In this document: positions 10,923 through 22,268 of the stretch, in pieces
How positions within the stretch are numbered: the stretch's first letter is position 1
Layout of the letters: each line of letters opens with the position of its first letter
Assembly: GCA_030710605.1 (NCBI GenBank)
Contig: CP092865.1
Coordinates: 27,592,947 to 27,656,946, forward strand
Reading direction: 5' to 3'
Length of the DNA stretch: 64,000 nt
From: Cordylochernes scorpioides
Lineage: Eukaryota > Arthropoda > Arachnida > Pseudoscorpiones > Chernetidae
Notes under the pieces: generated by a model
Told to the model about the DNA's origin: nothing
The model's input: only the letters and a program-made list of their open reading frames with translations
Database searches by the model: none
Made by a program: the position numbers and the translations under genes

Positions 10923-13900
10923 ATGGCGTCACTCCCGAGCCACGATGTAACCCTAAATAAGCTCGACGGCTATAACTACTCACTATGGTCTTTCAAAATT
11001 GAAATGCTCTTGCAAAAGGAAGATCTTTGGGAAGTTGTCACCGAAAATATTCCAGATGAACCTAAAATCGAATGGAAAAAGAAAGACTCAAAAGCTAGAG
11101 CTATCATTAATCTAAGCATCGCCGACTCACAAATAGTGCATGTCAAAAACCTACTAACAGCCAAAGCTACCTGGGACACTCTTAAAAATATCTATGAAAG
11201 AAAAACACTCTCAGGAAAAATTTATTTGCTAAGGAAACTATACAGCTTAAAACTTGAAGAAGACAAAGACATGCAGCAGCACATCACTACCATGATGGAA
11301 CTAATTGACAAACTGCGAACCATTGGCGAAACACTAAAGGACTCTCACATCACGGCTATACTGCTTTGCTCGCTTCCAAAGAGCTACTCCAATCTCATCA
11401 CGATGTTGGAATCAAGGCCTGATGACGAGCTAACGCTTGAATTTACCAAGAACAAACTCCTTGATGAACACACACGCAGAGTAGAAAGCTCGAAAGACGA
11501 AAGCACCGCATCAAAAGCCTTAAAAAGCCTCCACGGAGCTTCAAGCCAAAGAAGAGAAAAAGAGAAGAAATTCTGTTCCTTCTGCCACAAACCAAACCAC
11601 TCCAAAGAAGAATGTTGGCACTATCAAAAGCGAAACAACAGCAACAAAGAGTACAAATATGAAAACTTCAGAAGAGGAAACGTACCAAAGTACACAAATC
11701 AGTCGAGTGTCACCCAAGAACAATCAACAAATCAGAGAACAACAAAAGGACCTAACCCAAAAGCTCTCAATTGCACTCAACGAGAAGCAAGTGTACACAA
11801 CTGGTTCATCGACTCTGGAGCCACATCTCATATGGCGTACGATGAAAGCTTCTTCACTGAACTTAACAGAGAACAAACACAAAATGTTGTGGTTGCTAAT
11901 GGCAATAAGCTGCAGGTCAAAGGGATAGGACAAGGAGAAATCAAAGTCATCACACCCCAAGGAAAGACTGACACCTTACTTCTCACAAAAGTTCTCTACA
12001 TCCCGGAACTAACAGACAACCTTCTGTCAGTGAGTGCGGCCACCTCCAACGGATGTAAAGTAACGTTCAACAGAGATTGGTGTACCATCGAAAGAGACAA
12101 CACAGCCCTCGCGAACGGTATACTTGACAATGGAATGTACCGACTCCACCTGGATGACAACCCCCAAACTCGTACATTCAAAGCAAATGTTGCAAAACAA
12201 AACCACTGCAAGAACAAAAATTGCCTCATGCTCTGGCACGACAGACTAGGACACAGAAATATAGAATCAATTAAGAAAATTCAAAATGAGAACCTAGCAA
12301 GAGGACTAAGTCTAAATAACTGTTCGCACAGCACAGACTGCGTTCAGTGCATTCAAGGAAAACTCACCGAAACCCCATTTCCAAAGAAGACAGAGTACAG
12401 AGCAACTGAAACGCTTCAACTTGTCCACAGTGATATCTGCGGTCCATTACCAACTAACTCTCTCAGCGGTAAGAGATACTTCATCACCTTCACTGATGAC
12501 TACAGCAGATACACGAAGATCTACCTCCTGAAAGGAAAAGACGAAGCCTATGAAAAAATAAAAGACTACGTCATCTCAGCACACACGGAATTTGGAAAAA
12601 ATATCCAAACCATACGGACAGACAACGGTCGTGAGTACGTAAACCGACAAGTCGAAGATTTCCTGAACCAAAGCGGAATCAAACATCAGCTAACAGTCCC
12701 CTACTCACCAGCCCAGAACGGAGTAGCAGAAAGGAAAAATCGATCACTAATGGAGATGACAAGATGCATGCTGTTTGACTCAGGACTCCCACAGTCTCTA
12801 TGGGCGGAAGCGGTTACCACAGCTAATTACCTACACAACCAAATACCCTCGAAAGCTACAGACAAGACTCCTTTTGAACTATGGACCAACAGGAAGCCCA
12901 GTCTGAAGCATCTAAAAAGATTCGGATGTAAAGCCTTCGCCTATATTCCCAAGATAAAAAGAAACAAGTTGGATAACAAAGTTATCGAAGGGATCTTTCT
13001 TGGATACGATGATCGAAGCAAAGGATACAGAATCCTGCACGATACAGACAACATCACAATCAGCAGATCCGTAAAATTTATAGAAAAAGAAAATGGGTTT
13101 CACCTCGCTTCCACAAAAACAACTTCACCACAAGTACTAAGTACAGATCTAACTTCCTCCAATCATATTGGTAATGCAGAGGAAAGTCAGGAACCAGGAA
13201 CACAATCCGAAAACCTTGAGGACTCAGAAACCGAGGATTACCTTCAACCCGGTACAAGCACAGGAACACAAGTGGTCACACAAAGAAGATCCACGAGACC
13301 AACAAAGGGAATACCTCCCATGAGAAATGACTACATGCTGTACAAAACTGAAGCTCAAGACATTCAGACACCCACCAACTACTCGGAAGTCCTACAATTA
13401 CCAAAAATAGAAAGAGAAAAATGGCTACAAGCAATGAACGAAGAACTAAATTCTCTTGAGAAGAACAATGTATGGGAACTAACGCCTCTACCTAAGGACA
13501 AAAAGATCATAGGATGTAAATGGACCTATAAACAAAAACTCAATTCCAAAGGAGAAATAGAGCGGTACAAAGCCAGACTCGTAGCAAAAGGGTTCAATCA
13601 GAAATATGGCCGAGACTACGAAGAAACATTTGCACCAATTGTGAAGCATTCTACAATTAGAGCCAGCTGCATCAGTCTACAAAGGGATGCAAGTGATCCA
13701 CCTCGATGTGAAGACAGCGTTCCTACACGGCGACCTAGATAAAGAACTCTACATGGAACACCCAGAAGGACTCCATACAAAACAAACAAACAAAGTCTGC
13801 AAACTAAAAAAAGGCTATTTACGGTCTAAAACAAGCCGGAAGATCTTGGAACACAAAAATTGCAAGCACTCTAATTAAAAATAACTTCAAACAGAGCATT

Positions 13901-14926
13901 GTAGACCCATGCCTATTCACCAAGAATGAAGAAAACCATTCCATCTACTTGATTCTATATGTGGATGACATGCTCCTTGCAAGCGATTCCGAAATAATCA
14001 TCCAAAACACTGTAAAAACTCTCGAAAAAGAATTCGAAATAAAGAATCTTGGAGACCCCACTCAATTCATTGGTATAGAAATCTCAAGGAACAGAGAAGG
14101 TGAACTCCTTCTGAGCCAAAAGAATAAAATCCAAGAATTAGTTGAAAGGTACAATCTCCAAGAAGCGAAACCTACTTTCACTCCCATGGAAAGCGGATAC
14201 CCCGGTATATCTGATGAAAAACTTCTACCAAACAACGTCCAATACCAACAACTGATAGGCTCACTATTGTACCTAAGCGTAGTATCCAGACCAGATATCG
14301 CAGCTCCAGTCTGCATACTCAGCAGCAGAAACCAGAATCCTAGAAATTGTGACTGGAATGCAGCAAAATGAATCGTAAGATATCTAAAAACTACTAAAGA
14401 ACTCGAGCTACGCATATCTAACCAAAAACCTCCCACGCTGGAAGCATACAGTGATGCCACATGGGCAAGCGACAACACCGACAGAAAATCACTAAGCGGA
14501 AACTTGTTCCTACTGGGATCAAACCCCATCTCATGGATGACTGGGAAACAAGGTTGCGTATCTCTCTCATCCACCGAAGCGGAACTTATCTCCGCAGCTG
14601 AAGCCTCACAAGAACTGTTATGTCTTCTCGACTTGCTAAAGGATCTCGAACTGGAACAGAAAGCTCCAATCTACTTCCACCAAGACAATCAATCATGTCT
14701 CAAGATATGTTCATCCGAAAAAGTGTCTACTAGAACCAAGCACATCGCAACCAAGATCCATCACCTGAAGGATCTTCAGAAGAAGACAGTGATAAAAATG
14801 GTCTACTGCCCAACTGGCGACATGAAGGCGGACATTCTGACCAAGCCGCTACCAAGGCCGACATTTGAGAAGTTACGCTACAACCTCGTGATGTCTCCAC
14901 ATTCATGCCGGGGATTTGTTGGATAA
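10923..14926 (+). pseudogene. Copia-1 gag-pol, two frameshifts and one nonsense
   Basis: The 939-residue first frame (10923-13742) encodes a UBN2-like Gag, one CCHC knuckle, and a protease with DSG at 297-299. Its integrase has catalytic D504, D567 and E603 (a D,D-35-E spacing), and the start of the RT follows. The RT is then disrupted around 13665-13680, and again at an A run near 13807. It resumes with YVDD at 13958-13969 and is cut by TGA at 14369-14371 before the RNase H, which is open to 14926 (KADILTKPL near the end). The homopolymer shift could be a sequencing artefact; the TGA looks like a CGA-to-TGA transition. With identical LTRs, mobilisation in trans of an already defective copy is plausible. 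Confidence 0.9.
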
Positions 14927-15124
14927 CTGAATGCTACGACAGCTAGCGCCACACTGGACCTATCATCATCACAACTGTTTGTTTACCTTCTTCTCTATAC
15001 TTCAATAACTGTTCGCTACCATAACTTTGTTTTTCTTGCTAAATGGATAATAAAGATTATTATCATATAATCCTCAACGTCCTCATGCCTTCCTACAAGC
15101 TGTAAGTACCTAAATCTTACAACA
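14917..15124 (+). repeat. Copia-1 3' LTR (208 bp)
   Basis: Identical by eye to the 5' LTR, and followed by TTAAT (15125-15129). The last codons of the pol frame overlap its first bases. Confidence 0.95.
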
Positions 15125-16500
15125 TTAATGTATAAATTCAATTCAAATAAATATCAAATAAATTAATAATATTTAATAAATTAATTCAAAATATTCAATT
15201 TGTGTTGAAAATTCTGATTTAAAATATAGTATTAAATATATATCTAATAAAAAGAGTATATATATTATGGAAAAAAATAATAGAATAAACATAAAATAAT
15301 TTGATAAATAAAAATACTTCAAAATTATTTTGCCTTTCGTTTTATCCTTATATTTTCTCTTAGTTGAGTATTTAAATTTTTAAACATGAATTATAATTGA
15401 TATTTAGGAAAATAATGTTTAGGAAATATATTGAATGACTTGCCACCAAATTTTCACTGGAGATTGTTTGTTTTAATCAGTTTGCAACAAACAAAAGGTT
15501 GCATGGCAACAAAAATACTCATTTTAATATTAAGAGAAATTCGTATTTAATATATTTCCATAAAATATACCATTAAATCTCTCTCTGTGGAATATGCTCT
15601 TATGTTGATATTACACAAGGGTCATTCAAAAGAAAACACTACCTTTGAGAGGCATTCTATTACTTTCAGAGAAAATTAAATATATTAAATATTTTCAAAG
15701 TAGCCCCCACTATATCTATTCACTCTTGCCATCTTTCTAAGTAAATGCACAAAGTTCCTTATAGAAAATGTTTTGAAAATACCTTTAAGTAGATATGCGC
15801 CGCTTTCTTAATTTCATTAACCTTGGTCAACTTCAGATTTTTCAAATATTTCTAGAAATGCAATCAAAGAATTATTAGTTGGCTCGAAATTGGAGAAATA
15901 GGATGGGAGAATACCTCGAAACAAATGTCCTGTAACACTTGACCTTTTCATGAGCTGTAAAAATGCGAATATAATCTTCTTGGGCATCAACCTTCTACTT
16001 TTCAAGATTATTTTTTTCTTTAAACCAATATCCAATTAACAAGAATCTGAGTCTGGATTTATCATAGGTTTGTGTGTGTATTCTGTTTATTGATATTTTT
16101 GTAGTTAGGCTAGAGAAAACGTTAATTGGGTCGCCATCTTCTTTTTCCCAGGATTTAAAAAACAAATCTACTTATTAGTTGCCATATCTATATGATTGTT
16201 GTTTTGATTGTTGGCTTTATGCCATAAGAACAAGACGTTCCTTAAATGTAAATCTTTGCATGTGTAATTGATAATGGAATTGTGTGTTTTTCAAAAATGG
16301 ATATCCTCATTACTGAATCGTGGATTACAAAACATTTTTAGACTTTGTTATTTCTCGATATAAAATAACGTCGTATGTTTTTACCAATTGTTTATTAAAA
16401 ATATGTGTGTAAAGTATATTTAATAAATATCAGATGATATTTTATTTTTTTGAATTATTTGTATGAAAATAAATTATATATTCATACATCTAATCAAAAA
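15125..16500 (-). repeat. Left-arm receptor 5' flank
   Basis: No gene. On the minus strand it matches 20690-21860 and 24312-24775 of the right arm. It provides the empty site for the Ty3 insertion (around 15610) and for the SINE (around 15985). The small minus-strand frame at 15817-16035 is also present, decayed, at 21628-21810 and is not convincingly coding. Confidence 0.75.
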
Positions 16501-16925
16501 AATATATATTCATCACTATTGCAAAACCAAATGTATAAATAATTATTTTAATGGAAACGCATTAATCAATGGAACTAAAGTATAATTTTAAGAAATTTGT
16601 GAACTATTCGCAGCCAAACAATATCTATAGTTTTTTTTTTCTATAATCGAAAATTCTAACCAAGAAAAAACGGACTGATATATGGAACACAGATGGTTCC
16701 ATGGCAATCTTTCAAAATAATATAATATTTAGAAATTATTTATATTCACTCTGGTGAATATATCATTGAAAATATAGCAGAAATTTTCTTATGGCATTGA
16801 GAGTCATTTATATTTTTAAATTTATATCTATTCATTTTTATACGTTTATAAAAGAAGAATAGCTCGCTAATGACTTTCAAAAATCAATTTCAGTGTACAT
16901 CATAGATATTATTAAGAAATTTGAA

Positions 16926-17110
16926 TATTTATGACGCGTATATAATTCTTTTTAAGTTGAAAATAATTTTCTACTTTCCCCCCTTACATATTGTAAGAGC
17001 AGTAGCAAACTGTTTCAATTTTTAAAAAATCAAACGTGTCAAAAATAGTTAAAATTCCTGATAACAGATGGCGTACTAATTTACCTTATAGATCTATATG
17101 TTAGCGAATA
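16926..17110. repeat. Short TIR element, 'GCGCCATCTGTTAT' family, decayed
   Basis: Contains a decayed inverted pair around an ACGCGTAT...ATTCTTTTT end and a CTGATAACAGATGGCGTACTAA end. Better copies are at 50955-51150 and 55390-55610. It is non-coding. Confidence 0.5.
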
Positions 17111-17599
17111 TAATGCAATACATAGGTGGCCAGTATGCAATTCATAGATCGACTATTATTAATAATAAGCCGAATTCTGATTTGATTGTAAAAAAAAAAT
17201 ATGTATATTTATAGGACAAAGTTAACGCAGGATTTCCGAAAAACCTCTTTCTTTTTTAAGCGATTATTACAGATGCTGTAGTGTTGTGTTGGTGGGTTTT
17301 TCTGGGGCCGAATCCTATGGATGGTTTATAGTTTCAAAGGAGAACCTCATTTTCCAGGAATAATCGTTCTTTTTGAAGTGTAATTTATTGTATATGATTT
17401 CTTTGGTTCCCTTGTTGGGGATACGGTTATTAAACGATAGCGTATATCTACTAATAAGGATTTTTTTAATGGGAATTTTGTGAAATCATTTTAACTTCGC
17501 GATATAGAACCTGTGTCCAAGATAAGAAAATCCACGAGTTATTTTTGCACTAAAGAAGTAATAATTATATTTCTAACTGTACCTTTTTTCATATCTACA

Positions 17600-17935
17600 A
17601 GTATATACAATTTTTGGGTGAATCAATAAAAATGATGAAAGTTTAATTGAAAAAACAAAGAAGAAAACAAATGTATATAGGTATACACATTTAAATTAAT
17701 CTCTGTTGTTATATTTTTAAAATCTCAAGAAACCATCTGGCAACATTTTTTTTTCGAATAAATATGGCGACCAAAACAAAGAGTTGCACCAAGTATAAAA
17801 TACGAGCAGAAAAACGTTTTCTTTATCATGAAGGAATTAAACCATTTGAAATTTACTCCAGAATGAAAGCTGTTTACGGTGATAAATGTGTCGTAGAAGA
17901 TTATAGAAGATTTTATAAATAAAAAAGATAATGTA
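17600..17935 (+). pseudogene. Mariner 5' end with N-terminal transposase fragment
   Basis: An inverted-repeat end containing TGAATCAATAAAAATGATGA is followed by an open frame starting ATG 17764. Its about 52 residues match the first helix-turn-helix of mariner transposases (sequence around HEGIKPFEIYSRMKAVYGD), then a stop. The catalytic domain is absent. A second, inverted copy of the same element end lies at 55085-55220. It is a truncated remnant. Confidence 0.7.
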
Positions 17936-18104
17936 AAATCACAAATGAAGGTCTATACATAACTAAGATTTAGACATAGTTCTGTTTTATCAAATTTCCT
18001 GTTTTCCGGATTGGGTTGGATGTTATCTTTTCCGTTTTTCCGCGCACTTCCTTGTGTGTGATATAATGGTGTGTTTACCTACCTATATTCAGATTTATTA
18101 TTAT

Positions 18105-18872
18105 ATATGTGGTGAGTACTGTCGACTCTTGTAGAATACTGTCGACTAAAACTGTGGTGAGGTATCCAGTCGACTTAAACTATGGTGTGAGCCCCTGTCG
18201 ACTCTCGCTATACTGTGTTGACCGAGAGGAACAGTCAGGATGGGGAGTTTTCCAGTACCTCTCTGCACCTTGGGAGACCTTTAACAGTTCTCACAGAGTA
18301 CAGGCAGTCTTGATCGAGGCAGAGTGGAAAGCTTGGGAATGTCCACACAAAAAACGAAGACACAGTTGCACTAAGAAAGTTCCGTGGACAGATAAAAGTT
18401 GAGCTAGGAGCGAAAGATGGAGATAGGAGAGTTCTTACTGGTCTACATGGTGGATGAGGAGGACCTTGGTGACAACCGACGAGGGCTCGCGCTGATGGTG
18501 AAGAGACTATATTTTTGGCTAGGACGGAGGCCTTTTATATCTTTTCCGAGAAAGGGAGTATTGCATTTCAGCAGATGCGACAGGGGCGTGGATCGTCTGG
18601 CGTAATTCTACACTAGCGCCGTGGCAGTTTCCATCTTTAGACCTTGTTGTTTTGGGACTGCTATATGCTCGATCTCTGTCTTAGCTCAACTCTTAATCTA
18701 TTACAGAGTTTTATTTATTTATCCTCAGTTTGTACAAAGTACATTACATATGATGATGTAATGGCACATGTCAATAATACGTATAATTATTTACAGATGT
18801 GTCAATTATACAACATGAAAATCTTGTTATAAGTTATATACAATATTGGGTTGTTGGTTTAAATTGCCATAT
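18105..18872 (+). repeat. Unclassified dispersed repeat R760, full copy
   Basis: A GC-richer unit of about 770 bp that recurs at 46030-46817 (full) and at 42548-42815 and 45505-45785 (5' parts only). It begins with a GTCGAC-rich stretch, contains ACCGAGAGGAACAGTCAGGA, and ends near CAACATGAAAATCTTGTTATA. No frame is conserved between copies, so the short frames across it are not genes. It could be a solo LTR or a SINE/LINE tail; I saw no target duplication. Confidence 0.8.
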
Positions 18873-18979
18873 ATATAAATTTTATTTTAAAAACTCAGGC
18901 TTTTATAGTTATTATTTCAATTAAAATATTCGAAATATATTATAATATACGTATATTTAAATTCAATAATCTATTTAGT

Positions 18980-19470
18980 TCAAATATATATCATTGAGAA
19001 AGAATCAGATAAAGTGTAGGTATTATACATAAATAAAATTAATAATAAATTTATAAGAAAATCAAAATATGGTAAATTTGGGGTGCTTTCAAAAACATAA
19101 TGGGATGTGGCTACCATCTCCTGACTATAATACACGTCGTTAATTTTAGTCAACTGACCAATTGTTGAAGACGATTGTCGCCCATATTGAAGAACAGATT
19201 TTAGTTCCTGATTTGACAGAGGAAATGGTTGGAGAATGGCTAGGGCCATATTTATTGCAAAATTCTCAATTGGATTAAGAACCGGGGGGAATATTCTGTC
19301 TACACTATTCTTTGGATACCATGATTTAAAGGGTAGACATACACCAAGTGGGCTCTATTTGGCCTTGATTGTCAACCATTAGGATGAATTCTGAATTATG
19401 TCTTATATAGGGATGGAGGACTTCATTCAGATACTTATCTGCAGTCACAGGGCTCTCAAGAAATGTGTTA
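18980..19470 (-). pseudogene. Tc1-like transposase C-terminal remnant
   Basis: On the minus strand, pieces in different frames match the C-terminal half of Tc1-type transposases: a block around VTADKYLNEVLHPYIRH, a block with LMVDNQ in the second-Asp region, and LNPIENF around the third acidic residue. A short helical tail follows (frame 19249-18980). Stops and shifts separate them, so it is dead. No inverted termini were identified. Confidence 0.65.
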
Positions 19471-19493
19471 AAGAGACATATATATCTATTTAA

Positions 19494-20260
19494 AAAATAT
19501 GCAATGTTGGATTTATAATGAATTTATTGTTCCAATATTTCGAGGGGCAACTCGCCTCTCTTTATCGAGGATGTTTGTGTTTTTCACAAAAGCATGCGAG
19601 CACGCGTACATCACTCTCGTTCTACAAGGCCAATGAAAGAATTGTATCTTTGATTTAAATATTACATTCAGTATATATACAGCTAACAATTATATATAAT
19701 ATTATATATATATTATATATATATATTATATATATCTTATATTTAAAAGAGTAGAGATTTCCTGCTTGAATTTAGATCATGTTGAGGATTATTGTAATGG
19801 TGATGCAGTCGTGGCAAAAATCTTGAAAATATAATAATCAAAATATGAATATTAAAAATAGCTTTAAATGAGCTTATGAGATATATAAAAACATAATTTA
19901 ATAAAAGTACTGCCTGGCTTAAGGCGTAAGAATAAAAAAAATGAAAAGCGTATTTACATAATGTACAAATGTTTTGGGTCGACCAACGGGAACAACAACA
20001 ATCAGTTTATATAGTGGAAGCGTGACCTCTGGCGGTCGATTTAGCAGAATATTTGTATCTATGAAATATATAATTTTAAATAAAATAATATTTTTATATA
20101 ACATATATATATACTATATATATATATATTATATATATATATTTATATATATATATATATTATATTATATATAATATATAATATTAGAACAATTATATAT
20201 AATATAAATATTGGAACAATAAATTCATTATAAATCCAATATATGCATCTTTTTAAAATA
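19494..20260. repeat. Palindromic element with hammerhead-like arm and TA microsatellites
   Basis: The left end (19501-19575) and right end (about 20195-20255) are inverted copies sharing ATTGGAACAATAAATTCATT. The left arm folds into a hammerhead-like motif on the minus strand. Between the ends are long TA dinucleotide tracts (19690-19740 and 20100-20190) and no gene. Confidence 0.65.
19531..19571 (-). ncRNA. Hammerhead-like RNA motif, variant core (copy 1)
   Basis: On the minus strand the core reads U3 C4 G5 A6 U7 A8 A9, then a stem II of about 7 bp with one mismatch, then GAAA. A minimal AU/AU stem III follows, then U17 and a 3-bp stem I (GGA with UCC). Stem I differs from the related copies (GGC with GCC) by a compensatory change. 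Activity is untested. Confidence 0.45.
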
Positions 20261-20452
20261 TAATTTTGATTATCTTCAAAAATATATATCTATATTAAAA
20301 ATAACTAAATTTACATTTTTCATTGCAATAGTAATAAATATATTACATATATCTAATCATTAGATGTATAAATATTTTGAAAATAGAGCAATCCATATTT
20401 AATTCATTAGATAATAAAAAGGCATATATTGGATTTAATAAAAGATTTATTT

Positions 20453-20495
20453 TGCCAATATTTCGGCTGGCTGAACGCCAACCGTTATCGAGGCA
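20453..20495 (-). ncRNA. Hammerhead-like RNA motif, variant core (copy 2)
   Basis: Minus strand. Core U3 C4 G5 A6 U7 A8 A9; stem II is GGUUGGC with GCCAGCC closed by GUUCA. GAAA follows, then an AU/AU stem III, U17, and a 4-bp stem I (GGCA with UGCC). The U3/A8 pair replaces the canonical C3/G8. Confidence 0.5.
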
Positions 20496-20593
20496 TTACA
20501 TCTTTGTATACACAAACTCAGCGCCGCATAGTGTTATTCACTATATAATTTATTCACATATGCGGCGCTGAGTTTGTGTATACAAAGATGTAA

Positions 20594-20636
20594 TGCCTCG
20601 ATAAAAGTTGGCGTTCAGCCAGCCGAAATATTGGCA
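20594..20636 (+). ncRNA. Hammerhead-like RNA motif, variant core (copy 3)
   Basis: Plus-strand counterpart of copy 2 in the other arm of the palindrome. It has the same UCGAUAA core, a stem II closed by GUUCA, GAAA, a minimal stem III and a GGCA/UGCC stem I. Confidence 0.5.
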
Positions 20637-21163
20637 AAATAAATCTTTTATGAAATCCAATATATGCCTTTTTATTATCTAATGTATAAATAAATAATTC
20701 ATTTTCATACAAATAATTCAAAATAAAATGTATCTAATATTCATTAAATATACTTTATACACATATTCTTAATAAACAATTGGTGATAAGTCCAAAAATG
20801 CTTTGTAGTTCCATGATTCAGTGATGAAGATATCCATTTTCAAAACATACACAATTACATTATATCAATTACACAAGCAAAGATTTACATTTGAGAAACG
20901 TCTTGTTCTTATGGTATAAAGTCAACAATCATGTAAATATGGCGATTAATAAGTGGATTTGTTTTTAAACCATGAGAAAAAGAAGATGGCCACCTAATTA
21001 ACGTTTTCCCTAATTTGGGTAAATATTATTGATAATTTCAATAAACAGAATACGCACACAAACCTATGATAAATCCAGACTCAGATTCTTGTTAATTTGA
21101 AATTGACTTAAAGAAGAAAATGATGTTCAAAATTTGAAGGTTGATGCCCAGAAGAGTTATTAT

Positions 21164-21474
21164 TATTATTTTGCTTACCCCTAGTACACACGGGGTACAG
21201 GCCATGATAATCATGGTGAGTAGAAGTATGCTACAGCTTTTACTGTAAGTGCACCACATGTCAACACATGTAAAAAGCTGTTCAACCTTGCAATTATAAA
21301 TGTGCCAGAGCCCCGTTTGGTTACTTACGCTCGCTGGTAGGGTTGGACTTTTGCAAGAATCGAGGGAAATTAATGATTTTTTTTATTCATAAAAAAGTGC
21401 CCAATGCGGGAATTGAACCCGGGTTGCAACGGTCAAACACCAACGGTTTAGACCATCCTTCCATCGAACCCCTT
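21164..21474 (-). mobile_element. tRNA-derived SINE with 11-bp target duplication
   Basis: On the minus strand a tRNA-like head (B-box-like GGGTTCAATTCCC) leads into an unrelated body and ends in an ATT repeat tail. It is flanked by AGAGTTATTAT at 21153-21163 and 21475-21485. The left arm lacks it at the equivalent site. A second copy is at 51727-52030 on the plus strand. The A box is weak, so the parental tRNA is not assigned. Confidence 0.8.
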
Positions 21475-21865
21475 AGAGTTATTATGCTTCATGATTACAT
21501 TCACATTTATACGGCTTATAAAACGGTCAAATATTACAGGACATTTGTTTCGAGGTATTCTCCAATCCCATTTATTCTCCTAATTTTACTCCAAGTAATT
21601 ATTCTTTGATTGCATTCCTAGAAATATTTGAAAAATCTGAAGTTGACCAATGTTAATGAAAATAAGAAAGCGGCGCATATCTACTTAAAGGTATTTTCAA
21701 AAACATTTTCTATAAGGAACTGTGTATATTTACTGAGAAAGATGGCAAAAATGAATATATATAGTGGGGGCTACTTCGAAATTATTTTAAATATTTCCCT
21801 GAATTTTTAATAGAATACCCCTCAAAAGTATTATTTTCTTTATAATGACCCTTGTGTAATATCTA

Positions 21866-22171
21866 TGTGGCGACCACACTTTGCTTCAGCGAGCGCGAAC
21901 TGGGACAAAGCTTCACTACACATACGGGCAGTAGTGTGACGGCCTCGGCAACTGCGAGCTGAGAGAACACCTCACTACGCATGCGCGGGCGGCATCCGGA
22001 ACTCTGGCCACGCGCGTCGTTCAACAACAAGGCTTGCTTACAACGACCGTTACATCTTTCCTCTCTATATATTTCTGGCTTTAAATAAATAAATTTATTT
22101 TATAAAAATAATTATAATTTTATCAGCGACCTTTCCGCAAGCCACACCAACACGCACGCAACCATCCCACA
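21866..22171 (+). repeat. Ty3 5' LTR (306 bp)
   Basis: Matches 24006-24311 with a handful of substitutions, most near its start. It contains GC-rich and AT-rich halves and a TTTAAATAAATAAA stretch that may serve polyadenylation. Confidence 0.95.
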
Positions 22172-22175
22172 GAAT

Positions 22176-22195
22176 TGGTGAGCCGGACGTGATCC
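22176..22195 (+). other. Ty3 primer-binding site
   Basis: TGGTGAGCCGGACGTGATCC begins four bases after the 5' LTR. It has the same core as the BEL element's primer site. Confidence 0.75.
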
Positions 22196-22268
22196 AAAAG
22201 TGATTTTAATAACACTTCTATATTTTTCAAATTATTATTTCATCCACGAATTTTTAAACAGCCCCAGA

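Larger units (their letters stand above)
10642..15124 (+). mobile_element. Copia-type LTR retrotransposon, defective pol
   Basis: Two identical 208-bp LTRs (10642-10849 and 14917-15124) run TGTTGG...ACAACA. They are flanked by the target duplication TTAAT (10637-10641 and 15125-15129). The interior encodes Gag, protease, integrase, RT and RNase H in Copia order. The pol frame is broken three times although the LTRs show no difference by eye. The insertion lies immediately upstream of the receptor start codon. The uninterrupted site is preserved in the right arm at about 24768-24775. Confidence 0.95.
1440..16500 (+). repeat. Left arm of large inverted duplication
   Basis: Read on the minus strand, this arm matches 20690-27245 on the plus strand over most of its length. 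Matched blocks include the receptor pseudogene, its 3' flank (9360-9640 against 25850-26130), its 5' flank (15125-16500 against 20690-21860 and 24312-24775), and an outer block at 1500-2160 against 26190-27215. The arm is interrupted by the BEL element (2165-9359 with TSD) and the Copia element (10642-15129 with TSD). Without them about 3.4 kb of ancestral sequence remains. Divergence is visible by eye as substitutions and small indels, so the duplication is much older than the LTR insertions. Confidence 0.85.
20405..20684. repeat. 280-bp palindromic element at the centre of the duplication
   Basis: Inverted arms share GGCATATATTGGATT-type ends and a longer near-perfect complement up to a short central loop (about 20530-20560). 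Each arm carries a hammerhead-like motif pointing outward, that is, a head-to-head dimer. Related single or partial copies are at 25247-25315 and 30254-30420. It lies close to the middle of the large inverted duplication. Confidence 0.85.

Noticed and set aside
15817..16035. 72-aa minus-strand frame as a conserved gene of the duplication
   Set aside because: The right-arm counterpart keeps only part of the frame and no family is recognisable.
18460..18510. GACGAGGGCTCGCGCTGATGG in R760 as a ribozyme core
   Set aside because: CTGATGG lacks the core A9 and no GAAA follows at the right distance on either strand.
19690..20190. Possible replication origin or CRISPR-like array in the TA-rich tracts
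   Set aside because: Simple dinucleotide repeats with no unique spacers in a eukaryotic repeat context.
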